Shown here in pieces: positions 47,512 through 57,175 of a stretch of DNA of 64,000 bases; within the stretch, counting starts at the first letter, position 1; each line of letters starts with the position of its first letter. The position numbers were made by a program, and so were the translations under genes. The notes beneath the pieces were generated by a model. The model saw only the letters and a program-made list of their open reading frames with translations. It searched no databases and was not told where the DNA came from. Origin of the DNA: Methanobrevibacter olleyae. GTDB lineage: Archaea; Methanobacteriota; Methanobacteria; Methanobacteriales; Methanobacteriaceae. Location of the stretch: contig SUTG01000002.1 of NCBI GenBank assembly GCA_015063035.1, forward strand, positions 1-64,000, given 5' to 3'.

Positions 47512-47927
47512 AGATTTCATCCCATAAAATCATAATAATTTTGCATTTTGATAGTAGTATTATGTATTGAAACATATATAAAGATAATCGAATGCAAGTG
47601 CTTACTTACATCGTATAAACCAATAATTATGCTTAATTTAGAATATAAAGGATAAAAAATACGAATTAATTAAAATAAATAAATATTTCCAATTAAAAAT
47701 GTGAAAAACAACATTTAAGGAGAATAAAAAATAGGATTTTTCAGGCAAAAAATAAAATTTATAAAATATTAAAATTAATAAAATAAAAAATTAAAGAATA
47801 TGAAAAATAAAAGAATAAAGAAATGAAAGAATAAAAAATAAAAGAATATAAAGAATAGAAGAATATAAAAAATAAAAGAATAAAAAAATTTTAAAAAAAA
47901 AGAAAAAATAAGAAAAGTATAGAAGAC
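47512..47927. promoter_or_regulatory. Adhesin promoter region and A-rich spacer
   Basis: On the minus strand a TATA-like CTTTATATATG (47573-47583) would start transcription around 47550, about 40 bases before the adhesin start codon. From about 47640 to 47927 the spacer to gdhA is composed of degenerate AAAGAATAAAAA(T/A)-type repeats, with no other feature. Confidence 0.45.
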
Positions 47928-49265
<1,338 letters not shown>

Positions 49266-49530
49266 TTAATCTCCATTTGTTTAAATAAAAAAATGAATTT
49301 AAGATATTTTTAAATTTGAATAATTAATTAACTAATAATTAATTATTATTGATTAAAAATAGCTAAGAAAATTCAACTATATTTCAACTAACTATACTTA
49401 ACTACAAAAGACATTTAACTATTTTTAGCCATTTCTAAACAAATATAAGAAAATATTAGTAAATTAATTATTAGTAAAACATTATTTAAAGAATTTAAAT
49501 AATATCTTTAGACATCTTCAGACAAGATCA

Positions 49531-49548
49531 ACTATCATTAATGATAGT
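49531..49548. promoter_or_regulatory. 18-bp perfect palindrome abutting the NrpR-type site
   Basis: ACTATCATTAATGATAGT is a perfect 18-bp palindrome directly next to the GGAA-N6-TTCC site. It could be a second operator or the stem of a leader hairpin. Confidence 0.5.
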
Positions 49549-49562
49549 GGAAAACCATTTCC
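49549..49562. promoter_or_regulatory. NrpR-type operator upstream of gdhA
   Basis: GGAA-AACCAT-TTCC fits the GGAA-N6-TTCC operator of the methanogen nitrogen repressor NrpR. It is about 287 bases before the gdhA start. A TATA-like TATTATTTAAATTC on the minus strand lies about 55-75 bases nearer the gene, so the leader would be about 200 bases long. One such match is expected by chance in perhaps every few hundred kilobases of this composition; being next to a nitrogen gene raises its credibility. Confidence 0.55.
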
Positions 49563-49593
49563 GATTTGATGCCTAATTATAAATTGAATAATA

Positions 49594-49774
49594 TTCAATA
49601 TAAAGGTACCTATTTTTAAAAAAAATTTATTTACAATTCAATATCAAAGGTATACAAATTTTAAGCATCTGAGAAAATTAAAACCAAAAATATAAAATAT
49701 CACTAATAAAGCTTTAAAATAAAAAATATTAGCGAAAATAATATATAGACAAGTCAATGTTAAAGGTAGACAAA
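49594..49774. repeat. Three dispersed copies of TCAATNTNAAAGGTA
   Basis: TTCAATATAAAGGTACC (49594), TTCAATATCAAAGGTATACAAA (49637) and GTCAATGTTAAAGGTAGACAAA (49753) are direct repeats in otherwise unstructured DNA between gdhA and the winged-helix gene. They may be operators or remnants of an old duplication. The remainder of 49263-50209 is AT-rich, apart from a near-palindrome at 50066. Confidence 0.45.
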
Positions 49775-50065
49775 AACAAAAAATTTAATAATTATCAACT
49801 ACAATAATAAAAAATGTAGGCAAAATATTAAGGAAAATGCTAATTTTTCCAATACTGAAAATAATTTTAGAAGATAAAATCTCATTGAAATTTTTGAAAA
49901 ATTTAAAATTTGATCCAAACATTATTTTCAAAATATTTTAACAAAATAGAATTTATTTAAAATAAAAATAAATAATATATAAAAAATAAATAAAAAAAAT
50001 AAAAAATGTTTAAAAAATTTATGAAATAATTTTCAATGATAACCATAATTTAAATTTTTCATTAA

Positions 50066-50080
50066 TCCGCACTAGTCGGA
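50066..50080. promoter_or_regulatory. Near-palindrome TCCG-C-ACTAGT-CGGA upstream of the regulator gene
   Basis: A GC-rich, 15-base near-palindrome stands out against the AT-rich background about 130 bases before the winged-helix gene. It may be its autoregulatory operator. This is inference from position and symmetry. Confidence 0.35.
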
Positions 50081-50209
50081 AAACAAAGTGCCAATCAAAA
50101 TTGAACAGAATAATAATAAAAATAATTATTTTATAGACAATATAATAAATCATATCTTAAAAAATTGAACGTTAATAAATTTGAAATTTTTAAAAAATGA
50201 GGGAAACAT

Positions 50210-50761
50210 ATGAGAATTTTAATATCAAACCTTAAGGGAAAAGAACTCTTAGACATAGCTATGAAAAACAGGATTGAAAAATTGATATCAATATATACAA
50301 ACTATAACGAAACCAGCTTGCTTGATCAGTACATGGTGAAGGAAAACATTAAAATCAGCACAACAAGCGCTATTGAAGCTTCAAAGCAATTAAGTTATAT
50401 AATCAGAAATGCAAAGGAAGATGGAAATGAAATCTTTGTTGCAACTGACGGGAACTTCATAGGATCCCTCTTAAACTTCGTTGCAAATAAGGAATGTGCA
50501 GACCACATTTACTATTGCTTCAATGACCAAGCCATACAAATGCCAAAATTAAGCATAAACCTATCCAAAACAAAAATGAAAATCTTAAAAACCCTTGAAG
50601 AGTCAGAGCAAACCGCAATCCTAATTGGAAAGAATGTTGGAATTTCAAGAGCTATGGTCTACAAACATATCAATAGCTTAATGGAAGACGGTTTGGTGGG
50701 ACAAACAAAACAGTACGAAAAATATTACCTTACAAATGCAGGAAAGATGGTAATTATTTAA
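50210..50761 (+). CDS. Winged-helix regulator with CARF-like N-terminal domain
   Basis: A 183-residue protein. Residues 1-110 alternate strand and helix in a Rossmann-like order. A strand-loop-helix EIFVATDGNFIGSLLNFVANK near 83-103 resembles the ligand-binding segment of CARF domains. Residues 115-183 form a winged helix (TKMKILKTLEESEQTAILIGKNVGISRAMVYKHINSLMEDGLV). This is the layout of Csa3-type regulators, but no CRISPR or cas genes lie in the window, so CARF is a hypothesis and the ligand and targets are unknown. GAGGGA precedes the ATG. It stands alone in a long AT-rich region. Confidence 0.65.
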   Translation: MRILISNLKGKELLDIAMKNRIEKLISIYTNYNETSLLDQYMVKENIKISTTSAIEASKQLSYIIRNAKEDGNEIFVATDGNFIGSLLNFVANKECADHIYYCFNDQAIQMPKLSINLSKTKMKILKTLEESEQTAILIGKNVGISRAMVYKHINSLMEDGLVGQTKQYEKYYLTNAGKMVII

Positions 50762-51017
50762 AAATTCAAATTTCAGATTTAAAAAAAAATAATGGCCAAT
50801 GAAAAAATATGCCCATAGAAAAATTTACTTATAGAAAATATCCCATAGAAAAATAACCCCTAGAAAAAATAGAAAATTACAATCCATATAAATCCAATAA
50901 AAAAAAGAAAATGTTAAAATGTGAAATCAAAGATGAATTTACATTTTTTAAAATTTTTAATTTAATTTTAATTTGATATAACTAATTAATATTCGCCTGA
51001 AACTAATTTTAAATTAA

Positions 51018-51659
51018 TTAAGCTTCTGCTGGCTTTCCTTTTTCAGCCCATCTTACTGTCATGGTAGTGAATGGCTGAGCAATAGCTGTCCAGATTAAAC
51101 TGAGTAACCAATGAGTGATAATCATTATTAGAATATCAACAACTGAGTAAACTCCAATAAATGCTAATCCAATGAATACGAAGTTATCTATAAATTCACT
51201 GAAAGCAAGAACCAATAAGTTTATTCCAGAGGCATAAGCCTTACCTTCGTTTACAATTGTAGTCAATCTTGCATTTACCAAGTTACCAATCAAGTAACTA
51301 ATGTAGGAAGCTACAAGAATTCTTGGGGTTTGGGTAAATACAAAGGATAATGCTGCATCACCAGTGAAGAAATCTGGGGATGGCAAGAATAATATTAAAG
51401 TAGTCATAAATACGAATAATACGTCAGCAGCAATTCCTAATACAAGGGTTCTTTGTGCAACTTTTTCACCGTATACATCAGCAATTACGTTAGTTAAAAT
51501 ATATACTAAAGGATAGATCAATACTCCAGCAGGAGTTTCCATACCTAAGAAATTAATATTGATAATCTTAACTGTAATTAAGTTTGCAATGGTAAAAGCC
51601 ATACAGAAGAATACTGTGAGTATTACTCTTTTTTCTGTAAAGTCAAAATTTAAATCCAT
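51018..51659 (-). CDS. Queuosine/archaeosine precursor transporter (VUT/YhhQ family)
   Basis: A 213-residue membrane protein with about six helices. Family segments are visible: FTIANLITVKIININFLGMETPAGVLIYPLVYILTNVIADVYGEKVAQRTL, and FTQTPRILVASYISYLIGNLVNARL. These proteins import preQ0 or preQ1 in bacteria. In an archaeon it may import preQ0 for archaeosine, inferred from the family. It is transcribed alone. Confidence 0.88.
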   Translation of the reverse strand: MDLNFDFTEKRVILTVFFCMAFTIANLITVKIININFLGMETPAGVLIYPLVYILTNVIADVYGEKVAQRTLVLGIAADVLFVFMTTLILFLPSPDFFTGDAALSFVFTQTPRILVASYISYLIGNLVNARLTTIVNEGKAYASGINLLVLAFSEFIDNFVFIGLAFIGVYSVVDILIMIITHWLLSLIWTAIAQPFTTMTVRWAEKGKPAEA

Positions 51660-52060
51660 TTAATCAATCCTTAATCAAATAAAGTTAAAATAATAGATTA
51701 AAATATTTAAGTTAATGAAATATTAATTTAAAAAGAAGATTTTTAAAAAATAAGATATTTCATACAACATATTAAATATTTAACTTAATCTAATATAAAT
51801 ATTTAGTATTGCTTAACAATCTAATTTAATTCATATATAATCAATTATACAGCTTTTCATTAAAGCAGTGAAATTTCATGAATCTAAGAAAATTTTATAT
51901 AATTCATAAACATATTAATTAATAGAATTAAAAGATTTAATTAATTAAAAGAATAAATTAACTAAAAGAATTAATTAACAGAATTAAATGAATTAATTAA
52001 TTTAAGATTAATAATATTCAATTAATTTTTATCTAATTTTAAAAAATAGGGAATAAAATA
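51660..52060. other. Low-complexity spacer
   Basis: The 401 bases consist largely of AATTAATT- and AAAAGAATTAATTAAC-type repeats (51910-52010). GGGAATAAAATAATG gives the binding site of the next small gene. I see no RNA gene or clear operator. Confidence 0.35.
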
Positions 52061-52294
52061 ATGAGCTCCAAAGACAAACAAGAAAATCTAAGTCCAATTG
52101 AGGAAATCAAAAAGGAATACTTGGAAAAAATAGACTATTTTGGAAATAGAAGAAGCAAATATGCTCTTTATAAAAAGTTTTCTAAAAAATACAACCTTAA
52201 CAAGAGAGTTTTCCTTTACATTATCAATCAGGCACATGAAGATGTTGGAAGCCCAAAAAGATATGAATTGAATGGAAATAGAAATAGAAAATAA
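52061..52294 (+). CDS. Small basic hypothetical protein
   Basis: A 77-residue basic protein that I do not recognise. It is rich in Lys, Arg, Tyr and Asn. Helices are predicted for IEEIKKEYLEKIDYF and KYALYKKFSKKYNLNKRVFLYIINQAHEDVG, a layout that could be a small helix-turn-helix. It has a GGGA binding site and ordinary start, and codon use resembles neighbours. The function is unknown; DNA or RNA binding is a guess from its charge. Confidence 0.55.
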   Translation: MSSKDKQENLSPIEEIKKEYLEKIDYFGNRRSKYALYKKFSKKYNLNKRVFLYIINQAHEDVGSPKRYELNGNRNRK

Positions 52295-52429
52295 GAAATG
52301 AACTTAACTAATTTTTAAAAGATTTCATATTGAAATAAAAAATGTTTCATATCCTAAATAATATCTATTTTTTATATCCTTTAAAAATAAAACGAAAGAT
52401 TTATAAGTTTCCATAACATATTATTATAC

Positions 52430-52451
52430 GATATGTATATAATTACATATC
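52430..52451. promoter_or_regulatory. Palindrome just downstream of a strong archaeal promoter
   Basis: GATATGTA and TACATATC flank a 6-base spacer. Upstream at 52392-52407 is CGAAAGATTTATAAG, a good BRE plus TATA match, predicting a start near 52430. No coding gene follows for 800 bases, so the promoter probably drives a noncoding RNA or is controlled by a protein binding the palindrome. Confidence 0.4.
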
Positions 52452-52508
52452 ATATTAATAAATTTATAATCTCCAATAAAAATAATTTATTAAGCAATAA
52501 TATTAATA

Positions 52509-52666
52509 TAAGAGGATATTTGGATATTATCTTTAATTGAAAAGTCCTATATAAATTACCTTAAAACTTGATATTTTGCTCAAGTAAAATATCTTATACA
52601 AATTACCTAAATACTATAATAAAGTGCTTATTAATTTTTAAAAAGATAATGAAAAATATCCTCTTA
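52509..52666 (+). ncRNA. Candidate noncoding RNA closed by a long stem
   Basis: TAAGAGGATATTT (52509-52521) pairs with its complement at 52654-52666 (13 bp). Inside, ATTATCTTT (52526-52534) pairs with AAAGATAAT (52642-52650). The enclosed region carries a perfect hairpin GATATTTT-GCTCAAGT-AAAATATC (52570-52593), and TATAAATTACCT and TACAAATTACCT as direct repeats flank it. A TATA-like TTTATAAT is at 52459-52466. No coding potential is visible. A single 13-bp repeat could be chance here; the continuous second stem and promoter make an RNA plausible. Confidence 0.4.
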
Positions 52667-52918
52667 TTTTAAATTTCTTTTAAACATAAACCAATTAATA
52701 AAATATCTTTATATGATAATTAACCATTATTTTTTTAAATTTTTAAAAAATAATATAATATTTTCATAAAAAACTAAAAAAATTTTAATTATTAGTAATG
52801 TTAAAAATAGTTCTAAAATATGAAAATATTTATAAATTAAAAAAATAAAAATAAATATAGGATTAACATCCATTGGGTAAATGAAAAATATTATAAATTC
52901 TTTATAGTAATTTTCATT

Positions 52919-53035
52919 AAAGAACATAGTAAAACGGAATTTTTATGATTTATATTGTAAAAATAAATTTTAAAAATTTTTAAAAGATTAGAAGCTAACA
53001 AACTAACTACTATGTTCTTTCCAATCTTTTTTTCT
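52919..53035 (+). ncRNA. Candidate small RNA with paired ends and T-run terminator
   Basis: AAAGAACATAGTA (52919-52931) pairs perfectly with 53008-53020, and ATT/AAT extends the stem beyond a CC bulge. A TATA-like ATTATAAAT near 52889-52897 predicts a start at about 52919, exactly the stem's edge. A T-rich tract begins at 53027. Inside is an ATTTTTA/TAAAAAT hairpin. AAAAGATT (52982-52989) can instead pair with AATCTTTT (53023-53030), which would form an alternative terminator stem. Confidence 0.4.
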
Positions 53036-53111
53036 ATTTTTTCTTTTTTTTCTTTTATTTAAATTTTTAAACACTGTTAAAACCGTTTACTGTTTTAAGA
53101 ATTTTTAAACG

Positions 53112-53215
53112 CTCTTAAAACCATTCAAAGTTAAAAAATCAACAGAACACTCTTAAAACCATTCAAAGTTAAAAAATCAACAGAACACTCTTAAAACCAT
53201 TCAAAGTTAAAAAAA
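53112..53215. repeat. 38-bp tandem repeat, three copies
   Basis: CTCTTAAAACCATTCAAAGT continuing through TTAAAAAATCAACAGAACA occurs at 53112, 53150 and 53188 (last copy partial). There are no spacers. It lies just beyond the dphB stop codon. Confidence 0.8.
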
Positions 53216-53245
53216 GATGAAATTAAAGCAAATCATTAAATGAAT

Positions 53246-54043
53246 TTAAATATCATCAAGGATTTCTTTTGGAGCTCCAGCAATTTCCACCAAATATTCC
53301 GCTTCAACAATATGCAGTTTGGAAGGAATTACAATGCAATGAAGAGGACCGCCAAAATCAAAATCAATCAAATCCTTAATATATCCTGCCTTTACAAGAT
53401 TATCCTTTGATCCAACTCTTGCAATTCCGATTGCTAAGGTATCCTCATTAACGAGTCCTTCATGTTCAAGATTATCCTTGATTGTCATCAAATTCTCTAA
53501 ACCTTCATTTACAGTCATGTACTTATCATTATGGGCTTGGATATCCAATAGAACCAATGTATGCATATCCATCTTTAAGTTCTCTTCAATAGCAATATAA
53601 GGGGATTTGGGGAAATAATTATATTCCAAATCAGGAAATGGAATGGTTGTGACCTTACCGAACTTATATGCCTGAAGGCCAGAAATAGCTGGTGCCGAAG
53701 ACAAGATGCTTGATCCATGAATTACTTCAAAATCAATATCGTTTCTTGCACATTCAACTAGAAAATCAGAGTGTGTTGTAGCTATTAATGGGTCTCCGCC
53801 AGTAATCAATGCGACATCCAAATCTTTTGATTCCCTTAAAAAGATTGACTCCTCTTCCACCTGAGTTCTGTCAAGAACAATGATCTCCTTTCCAATAATT
53901 GATTCAATCTTCTCAAAATTGGAACCGAATAAACGTGAAGTGAAAAACTCAGCATAAACCTTATCCACTTTTTTTAATGCTTCCACACCTTTTAAGGATA
54001 TGTCCTTTTCATCGAATAATCCTAAACCAACCAAATAAAACAT
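53246..54043 (-). CDS. dphB: Diphthine synthase DphB
   Basis: SAM-dependent methyltransferase that makes the diphthine intermediate on the conserved histidine of elongation factor 2. The 265 residues match the family length. Conserved segments are MFYLVGLGLFDEKDISLKG at the start, LITGGDPLIATTHSDFLVEC and VIHGSSILSSAPAISGLQAYKFGK, which are characteristic of the DPH5 tetrapyrrole-methylase fold. Transcribed alone. Its upstream region holds a candidate small RNA. Confidence 0.95.
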   Translation of the reverse strand: MFYLVGLGLFDEKDISLKGVEALKKVDKVYAEFFTSRLFGSNFEKIESIIGKEIIVLDRTQVEEESIFLRESKDLDVALITGGDPLIATTHSDFLVECARNDIDFEVIHGSSILSSAPAISGLQAYKFGKVTTIPFPDLEYNYFPKSPYIAIEENLKMDMHTLVLLDIQAHNDKYMTVNEGLENLMTIKDNLEHEGLVNEDTLAIGIARVGSKDNLVKAGYIKDLIDFDFGGPLHCIVIPSKLHIVEAEYLVEIAGAPKEILDDI

Positions 54044-54142
54044 AAAATCACTTAAAGAATATTAATAAAATCAATCTAAATGTACAATCAAAATAACAAA
54101 ATAAAGAGTTATAATTTTAAGTAAAAAGTAAAAATAGATTAA

Positions 54143-54265
54143 TAAAAAAAGGGCGCTTAATAACACAGGCCCACCATAAACCTGCTCTTCACGTTAAAAA
54201 GCAACCCTTTTTACACCATACATCACCACTTTATTTTAAAAAAAAAGCGTAGCTGTTTTATAAAC
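54143..54265 (-). ncRNA. Candidate small RNA with GC-rich hairpins upstream of dphB
   Basis: A GC-rich island in AT-rich DNA. On the minus strand AAAAAGGG (54212-54205) pairs with CCCTTTTT (54153-54146). A U-G wobble and one bulge follow, then GCTT (54202-54199) with AAGC (54158-54155). Inside sits CAGG/CCTG (54184-54166). A T run follows the last stem. A minus-strand promoter (BRE-like CGAACC plus TTTAAATATAAG, about 54287-54305) predicts a start near 54262. Two tiny frames, MYGVKRVAF and MVGLCY, lie inside. It could be an independent RNA or a dphB leader with a terminator; I cannot name a family. Confidence 0.5.
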
Positions 54266-54269
54266 AGCT
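54239..54269 (-). terminator. Terminator hairpin after the aldo/keto reductase
   Basis: AGCTGTTT-TAT-AAACAGCT (54251-54269) forms an 8-bp stem. On the minus strand it is followed by ACGC and at least nine T. It probably ends the AKR transcript. Confidence 0.6.
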
Positions 54270-54312
54270 AATAATATTTTATACATAACTTATATTTAAA
54301 GGTTCGTGAAAA

Positions 54313-54327
54313 TTCGTATCATATGAA
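54313..54327. promoter_or_regulatory. Near-palindrome at the small-RNA promoter
   Basis: TTCGTATCATATGAA is a 15-base near-palindrome just upstream of the minus-strand BRE/TATA at about 54287-54305. It resembles half of the MsvR redox-regulator motif TTCGTA-N4-TACGAA but does not match it fully. It may be an operator for the RNA at 54143-54265. Confidence 0.35.
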
Positions 54328-54378
54328 ACATTTCCAAATCCTAGAAAAGTCAAATATTAAAATTAAAGGATTCGCCTA

Positions 54379-55512
54379 TTAATCAAATAATGCAGACACT
54401 TTTTTCATTTCATCACTTATCTTCAAGTGTTGAGGGCAAAAGTCTTCACAATTGCCACACCCTATGCACTGGGAAGCTTTAGGGGAATTCTCTGAAATTC
54501 TCTTATAAGTATCGTAAACATCAGATTCCAATTCAAATGAGTTCTTATCTAAATTGTATAAATCAAAATATTTGGATATTGGCATGTCAATAGGGCAATG
54601 GCCTACACAATAATCGCAAGTTGAACAGTTTATGGGAGAGTCATATCTGCTTAATTCCCTTGCTTTATTGATAACCCTCAATTCTAATCCATTCAATTTT
54701 TTGAATGATTGGATGAATTCAATATCCCTTTCCATTTCATCAATATTGCTTATTCCACTTAATACCATATCAACATTATCCAAATTAAAGACAAAGGAAA
54801 ATGCCCAATCTGAAGGACTTTTAAAGTCATTATTTCCATTGGCAGAATTTTCATACTCTTTAAAAAGCTTTGAAACATCTTTATTGACTCTTGCTAAGCT
54901 CCCTCCCTTAAGTGGACCCATTACAAAAACAGGAATGCCATGATCCTTTGCCACATCATACAATTTATCAGTTTCAAGACTTGGATTGAACCAATCCTTA
55001 TAATTGACTTGCAATAATACAAATTCCATTTCAGGATGCTCTGTTAATATCTTGTCGAGAACCTTAGGACTGTCATGCAAGCTTAAACCTAATCTTCTTA
55101 TTTTACCCTCATTTTTGTATTTGGACAAGAGATTGAAAATGTCCAATTCATTACATAAACCTCCATAATATCTGTCTTCAGGGTCATGAACCAAATAATA
55201 GTCAAAATAATCGACACCGCATCTTTCAAGTTGGGTTTTAAAGATCTCTTCGGGGTCATCCCCTTTAGACATTGAATAAACAGGCATCTTATCGGATATC
55301 AATATTTCATCACGAGGATATCTTTTCACAACCGATTCCCGTATAGCGATTTCACTTTCACCGCCCAAATAATCATAACCTGTATCAAAAAAATTAGCTC
55401 CTGATTCAATGAACTTATCCACCATCTGATTAGTCTTTTCATAATCTATATCAAAACCTTTACGAGGAAGCCTCATAAAACCAAAACCAAACCTCTTCAT
55501 ATCCTCTTCCAT
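54379..55512 (-). CDS. Aldo/keto reductase with C-terminal [4Fe-4S] domain
   Basis: A 377-residue reductase. The TIM barrel carries the AKR catalytic set: Asp in FFDTGYDYLG, Lys in ISDKMPV, and YYLVHDPED. The C-terminal ferredoxin-like part has CSTCDYCVGHC and CIGCGNCEDFCPQ, predicting two [4Fe-4S] clusters. I start at the ATG at 55512 after GGTGAT; a longer reading would add a hydrophobic 25-residue segment. It follows a MATE gene at 87 bases, and a paralogue lies at 57176. Substrate unknown. Confidence 0.87.
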   Translation of the reverse strand: MEEDMKRFGFGFMRLPRKGFDIDYEKTNQMVDKFIESGANFFDTGYDYLGGESEIAIRESVVKRYPRDEILISDKMPVYSMSKGDDPEEIFKTQLERCGVDYFDYYLVHDPEDRYYGGLCNELDIFNLLSKYKNEGKIRRLGLSLHDSPKVLDKILTEHPEMEFVLLQVNYKDWFNPSLETDKLYDVAKDHGIPVFVMGPLKGGSLARVNKDVSKLFKEYENSANGNNDFKSPSDWAFSFVFNLDNVDMVLSGISNIDEMERDIEFIQSFKKLNGLELRVINKARELSRYDSPINCSTCDYCVGHCPIDMPISKYFDLYNLDKNSFELESDVYDTYKRISENSPKASQCIGCGNCEDFCPQHLKISDEMKKVSALFD

Positions 55513-55599
55513 ATAATCACCACTAATGACCCTCATGATAAATATAACTATAAATATAAATATAAAAAATTTTTTAGAAAATATCACATTTCCCTTTCG

Positions 55600-57000
55600 T
55601 TAAACATTATTTCCAACTGCCCTATATTCCATCCACTTGCCGCTGAAGTACCTGTAAATATAGAAACCTGCCCGTACATACCAGTCTATAAACATTGCAA
55701 TCCATGTCCCAAATACACCTACTCCCATGAAGTCTGCAATCACATAGGACAATCCAATTCTGCAAATGAACATCACAGCTAAACTAACCATCATCGGCCA
55801 TCTTGCATCACCAGCTCCCCTAAATGCAGTTGGCAAAGTAAATGCAATCGGCCAAATCAAGATTGCAAAAATCCCATGCCAAATAATCATTTCAGTGGCC
55901 ATGGAAGCAGTTGTTGAAGATAAATCATATATCTGCAATATAAATGGCAACAATGCAAATATAATTAAATTAATGATTAAATGAGCCAAGAAAACATTGA
56001 GCAATATCTTCTTATTATAAAACTTAGCCTGCTCATAATCATTGCTTCCGACACAACGTGAAATGACAGCAGTGAACCCAAGATTTATTGCAAAGCCAGG
56101 CAAGACTGAAAAAACCCCAATGACATAACCTACAGAATTTGCAGCAATAGCTATTGTTCCAAAGGTGGATACCAGACTTAAGATTAAAACTCTGCCCAAT
56201 TGGAAAAGTCCATTTTCAATACCATATGGAATACCTACATCCAACACTTTCTTAAGCAATGATTTGTCGAAGTGATGCTTTAAGGTCTTTTTGATATGTA
56301 TTTCATATCTTTCCTGAAGCATGTAATGCAATATTACAAATGCAGCAAGGGCTCTTGCCAATACTGTTGGAATAGCAACACCTTCAACTCCAAAACCAAA
56401 CCCGAAAAGCAAAATGGCATTTCCAATGATATTCAGAATATCACAAACGAACATTATCTGCATAGGCAAAATGGATTTCCCCAATGTTCTAAACATTGCT
56501 GCACCACAGTTAAAAATAGCGATAAATGGAATTGAAATAGCCATATAACTTAAATAAATATCTGCAGTGTGAAAAACGTCTTGATCTATTTGGCCAAAGA
56601 GGGTATTGATTAAAAAAGATTTTGCAAATAAAACAAGCACAGTCATTATTATTGCCAAAATAGTTGTAAACCATATCAATTGATTAGAGGCATCACATGC
56701 CTTATCACTCTCGTCATTTCCCAAGTACTGGCCAGCAATTACCGCTCCCCCAGTAGCCAGTGCAGAAAAGCTGAATATAAGCAGCTGAACTAAAAAATCA
56801 ACTAATGAAACTCCTGAAATAGCAACTTCACCAAGAGAGGCAACCATCATTGAGTCAGCAAGACCTACAAAAAATTCCAATGCCTGTTCAATTAAAAGTG
56901 GGATGAATAATGCCCATAAAAGCTTGTTAGTAAAAAAATAACCCCTTTCATGAACCACCCTATCACTTAAAATATCTGCAAAACTTCTAATAACGTTCAT
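55600..57000 (-). CDS. MATE family efflux transporter
   Basis: A 466-residue, twelve-helix exporter with typical MATE elements: LLWALFIPLLIEQALEFFVGLADSMMVASLGEVAISGVSL near the start, ATGGAVIAGQYLGNDE, and PTAFRGAGDARWPMMVSL near the end. GGAG precedes the ATG. It lies between two paralogous aldo/keto reductases on the same strand, so the three may form one detoxification unit. Confidence 0.9.
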   Translation of the reverse strand: MNVIRSFADILSDRVVHERGYFFTNKLLWALFIPLLIEQALEFFVGLADSMMVASLGEVAISGVSLVDFLVQLLIFSFSALATGGAVIAGQYLGNDESDKACDASNQLIWFTTILAIIMTVLVLFAKSFLINTLFGQIDQDVFHTADIYLSYMAISIPFIAIFNCGAAMFRTLGKSILPMQIMFVCDILNIIGNAILLFGFGFGVEGVAIPTVLARALAAFVILHYMLQERYEIHIKKTLKHHFDKSLLKKVLDVGIPYGIENGLFQLGRVLILSLVSTFGTIAIAANSVGYVIGVFSVLPGFAINLGFTAVISRCVGSNDYEQAKFYNKKILLNVFLAHLIINLIIFALLPFILQIYDLSSTTASMATEMIIWHGIFAILIWPIAFTLPTAFRGAGDARWPMMVSLAVMFICRIGLSYVIADFMGVGVFGTWIAMFIDWYVRAGFYIYRYFSGKWMEYRAVGNNV

Positions 57001-57175
57001 AAATACTCCAATATCATTAAGAAATTATTAAATAAATTAATAAATTAAATAAATTAATTAAATTAAATAAATTAAATAAATTAATTAATTAAATAAATTA
57101 AAAAAATAAAAAAATAAGAATTACAAAAAAATTAAGCTAAAAAATTAAATTTGATACAGATTAGGAATCCTCTGA

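Noticed and set aside
52727-52927. 66-residue hydrophobic reading frame on the minus strand
   Set aside because: Composition is simply that of AT-rich DNA, no ribosome binding site, overlaps candidate RNA promoter sequence.
53112-53215. Repeats of 38-bp spacing resembling a CRISPR array
   Set aside because: The copies are directly head-to-tail without spacers, and no cas gene is near.
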